Positions 62,397 to 64,000 of a DNA stretch of 64,000 nt are shown here, in pieces. A model generated the notes under the pieces. The model was not told where the DNA came from. It worked only from the letters and a program-made list of their open reading frames with translations, and searched no databases. Source of the stretch: Pseudomonas kribbensis (lineage in GTDB: Bacteria; Pseudomonadota; Gammaproteobacteria; Pseudomonadales; Pseudomonadaceae). A program made the translations under genes and the position numbers. How positions within the stretch are numbered: the first letter of the stretch is position 1; each line of letters starts with the position of its first letter. The DNA lies in the NCBI RefSeq assembly GCF_003352185.1, contig NZ_CP029608.1, positions 3,720,001 through 3,784,000 of the forward strand. The letters run 5' to 3'.

Positions 62397-63728
62397 TCAG
62401 GCACTTTCACTGTTCTGGGCGACAAACAGCACCACTTGCCACGGACTGCTGGTCAGCCGGGTGGCCGGCGCGGCGATCACCAGCGGCAATTGCGCGTCGA
62501 ACCAGTTGCCTTCGGCGGTCACCACAAACAGTCGGGTGTCGTCGCCGACGCTGTAGGCCACTTGTTCGCTGCGACTCATGGCCTGGTGCGTCAGGCCGCT
62601 CATGCGCTGGCGGCTGAGCAAGGCGATGTGTGGCGCCGAGGCGATGATCGCGCCGCGCAGCCACTCGCCGGCCGCCTGTTCGCTGGCGCCGTTGGGCATG
62701 CGCAGGCCGATGACCAGCCGCTGGCTCGGCTGTTCGTCCGGCAACTGAATGGAAAAGCTGTGTTCGCTGCGTTCGAAAGCGATGCTGCGATAACCTGCGC
62801 GGATCAGCTCAAGCGTGGTTTCCAGCCAATCGAGCAGCGGTTCGTATCCACGCTGCAACTCGAAAAAATCCAGCGGTGCAAACGACGGCACACCCGCCAG
62901 CGGATCCAGCGCCGACCACGCGCCGGCCAGCCCCAGCAGTTGCACATACAACGCCTGCGGATGGGCGATGCGGCTGTTCAGCGAGCCTTCGACTTCCGGC
63001 AGCCGCGTCCATAACGCGGTCAGTTGACGGCGAATCTCCAGCGCGTCGTCCTGATTGCCGGACTGTTGTGCCTGACGCAGACGCCCGCCGAGAAACAGGC
63101 ATTTCTCACGGGCCCGTGCGCAGAGCCCGGCAATCCGCCGACCCAGCGGCGATTCCGGCAACAGGACCGGCGTCGGCGGTGTATACGGCAACGGCAGGAA
63201 ACCGCCACCCTCCCTGCGGATTTTCAGCAGCGGCAGGCAGATCGAATCCGCCTTGTTGAGTTGCGTGCACAGACGCGGATTGGGTCGCCACACCGTGATC
63301 GATTCGGGGAACTCGCCACTGGTGAGATCCGGCAAGGCCTCGCCGACCACCGACTGTAAGCGGCCCTTGAGCGGCAGCAATTGACCGGCGCGCCACAAAG
63401 GGCTGATCGCGAGGTACACGGTGACAGTCGCATCGTCGGTTTCGTTGATTGACGGGCCGACATCCAGCTCCACCAATGGCCCGACACCTGCCTGCAGATT
63501 GACCGGTAAACCATCGGGCATCGTCCCCTGCAAGGACATCACCCGCACCACCCCGGCACTCATCGCCGAAGGGTCGAACTCCATGTGGCTGACGCCAAAG
63601 AACCACGGATTGCACGCCTGGGCCAGATGCGCGCCGAGCGCTTCGGCCCGCAGGCCCTGCAACTGAAAATGCTGTGGCAGCAATTGCATGCCTTCATGCC
63701 AGCAGACCGCGTCAGGTAGCAGACTCAT
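62397..63728 (-). CDS. tssK: T6SS baseplate protein TssK
   Basis: The product has 443 residues. It opens with PDAVCWHEGMQLLPQHFQLQ, the TssK signature, and has HLAQACNPWFFGVSHMEFD, the first beta-sandwich region. TssK is a trimer linking the baseplate to the TssL-TssM membrane complex, homologous to phage receptor-binding proteins. GGGAG lies before the ATG. It is followed by tssL and preceded by tssJ. Confidence 0.94.
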   Translation of the reverse strand: MSLLPDAVCWHEGMQLLPQHFQLQGLRAEALGAHLAQACNPWFFGVSHMEFDPSAMSAGVVRVMSLQGTMPDGLPVNLQAGVGPLVELDVGPSINETDDATVTVYLAISPLWRAGQLLPLKGRLQSVVGEALPDLTSGEFPESITVWRPNPRLCTQLNKADSICLPLLKIRREGGGFLPLPYTPPTPVLLPESPLGRRIAGLCARAREKCLFLGGRLRQAQQSGNQDDALEIRRQLTALWTRLPEVEGSLNSRIAHPQALYVQLLGLAGAWSALDPLAGVPSFAPLDFFELQRGYEPLLDWLETTLELIRAGYRSIAFERSEHSFSIQLPDEQPSQRLVIGLRMPNGASEQAAGEWLRGAIIASAPHIALLSRQRMSGLTHQAMSRSEQVAYSVGDDTRLFVVTAEGNWFDAQLPLVIAAPATRLTSSPWQVVLFVAQNSESA

Positions 63729-63774
63729 ACGACTCCCTTCGACTGCACCGCGAACCGGCGGCGGACGGTTTTTT

Positions 63775-64000
63775 TCAGTTTTCCTTGCTGACCAGGGTCA
63801 TTTCGCGGCTGTCGAACTTGAGCCACGCATCACTCTGATCGTCCAGCCGCAAGCGGTGCGCTCCGGGTGTGTTATAGCTGGCGAAGACTAAAAGTCCAGC
63901 CGCCCGCTTGCCCCCCAGCGGGAAGGGTTGGCGGTCGATGAATTGCCCCGGCACCAGCTCCAGTCCCCACACGCTCATCAGCTGACGATAGTCGCGCTGG
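63775..64000 (-). CDS. tssJ: T6SS lipoprotein TssJ, C-terminal part (cut by window edge)
   Basis: The frame is open at the right edge (QRDYRQLMSVWGLELVPGQ) and ends SREMTLVSKEN at 63775. The visible 75 residues fit the C-terminal beta-sandwich of TssJ (GLLVFASYNTPGAHRLRL), and the order before tssK is standard. The signal peptide and lipobox lie outside. TssJ is an outer-membrane lipoprotein that docks the periplasmic tip of TssM. Confidence 0.8.
   Translation of the reverse strand, partial: QRDYRQLMSVWGLELVPGQFIDRQPFPLGGKRAAGLLVFASYNTPGAHRLRLDDQSDAWLKFDSREMTLVSKEN

Noticed and set aside
1..64000. tRNA, rRNA, integrase or transposase genes and attachment sites
   Set aside because: None was seen on either strand. 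The left-edge effector region looks accessory but has no visible mobility gene in the window.

Overview
The window reads as chromosomal DNA of a fluorescens-group Pseudomonas. The evidence is high-GC coding sequence, REP elements of the TGTGGGAGCGAGC type in inverted pairs, Pseudomonas-type small families (DUF6124, DUF2790, DUF2474), CIO-type quinol oxidase genes, a serralysin and a type VI secretion (T6SS) locus. I saw no tRNA, rRNA, CRISPR array, IS element or prophage. The species-group assignment is inference.

Layout. 0-3.3 kb: a T6SS-style DUF2235 (Tle1-like) effector gene broken by a one-base frameshift, followed by two tandem DUF2931 lipoprotein genes (the second cut by the window edge), then a small secreted protein and a DUF6124 gene with a hairpin-rich leader. 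3.8-9.3 kb: DUF4337 membrane protein, LysR regulator, RidA, isochorismatase-type hydrolase, AraC regulator, MFS exporter and an orphan secreted CBM20 starch-binding domain. 9.4-13.7 kb: LysR regulator divergent from a GMC oxidoreductase plus MFS symporter operon. 13.8-19.3 kb: DUF427, a serralysin without secretion partners, a LexA-like box ahead of topoisomerase III, a GNAT enzyme and small unknown genes. 19.4-22.8 kb: cynR / cynS / DUF2790 / cynT cyanate locus and a secreted alpha/beta hydrolase. 22.9-25.4 kb: ProA-like dehydrogenase and glutaminase. 25.7-26.5 kb: HvfA-type metallophore precursor plus DoxX, with no modification enzyme. 26.5-35.6 kb: two divergent L,D-transpeptidases, a DUF2790-CopRS-like metal-sensing operon, a DHA2 exporter with its LysR regulator, a SleB/CwlJ-type hydrolase and a CAP protein.

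35.7-47.4 kb is a redox and oxygen-linked stretch: cioAB with a 50-residue DUF2474 subunit, a YdeP-type molybdopterin oxidoreductase divergent from moaA with the same 20-bp operator-like sequence ahead of each, a bestrophin-like channel, an RstAB-like two-component system, miaE, a universal stress gene behind a perfect Anr/FNR box, and DUF1289. 47.6-54.9 kb: acnB with a structured leader, ParB-like protein and SulP transporter, an SdaC-type amino acid transporter, and two tandem coiled-coil/TM microproteins. 55.2-64 kb: tautomerase, 2-hydroxyacid dehydrogenase, and the end of a T6SS operon read as tssJ-K-L-M-A.

The most interesting points are the minimal hvfA-doxX unit and the 19-bp motif it shares with the alpha/beta hydrolase promoter region; the duplicated operator between the molybdoenzyme and moaA; the SOS-like box before topB; the homopolymer frameshift in the Tle1-like effector; and the free-standing CBM20. 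All family assignments come from reading motifs by eye, without database searches.
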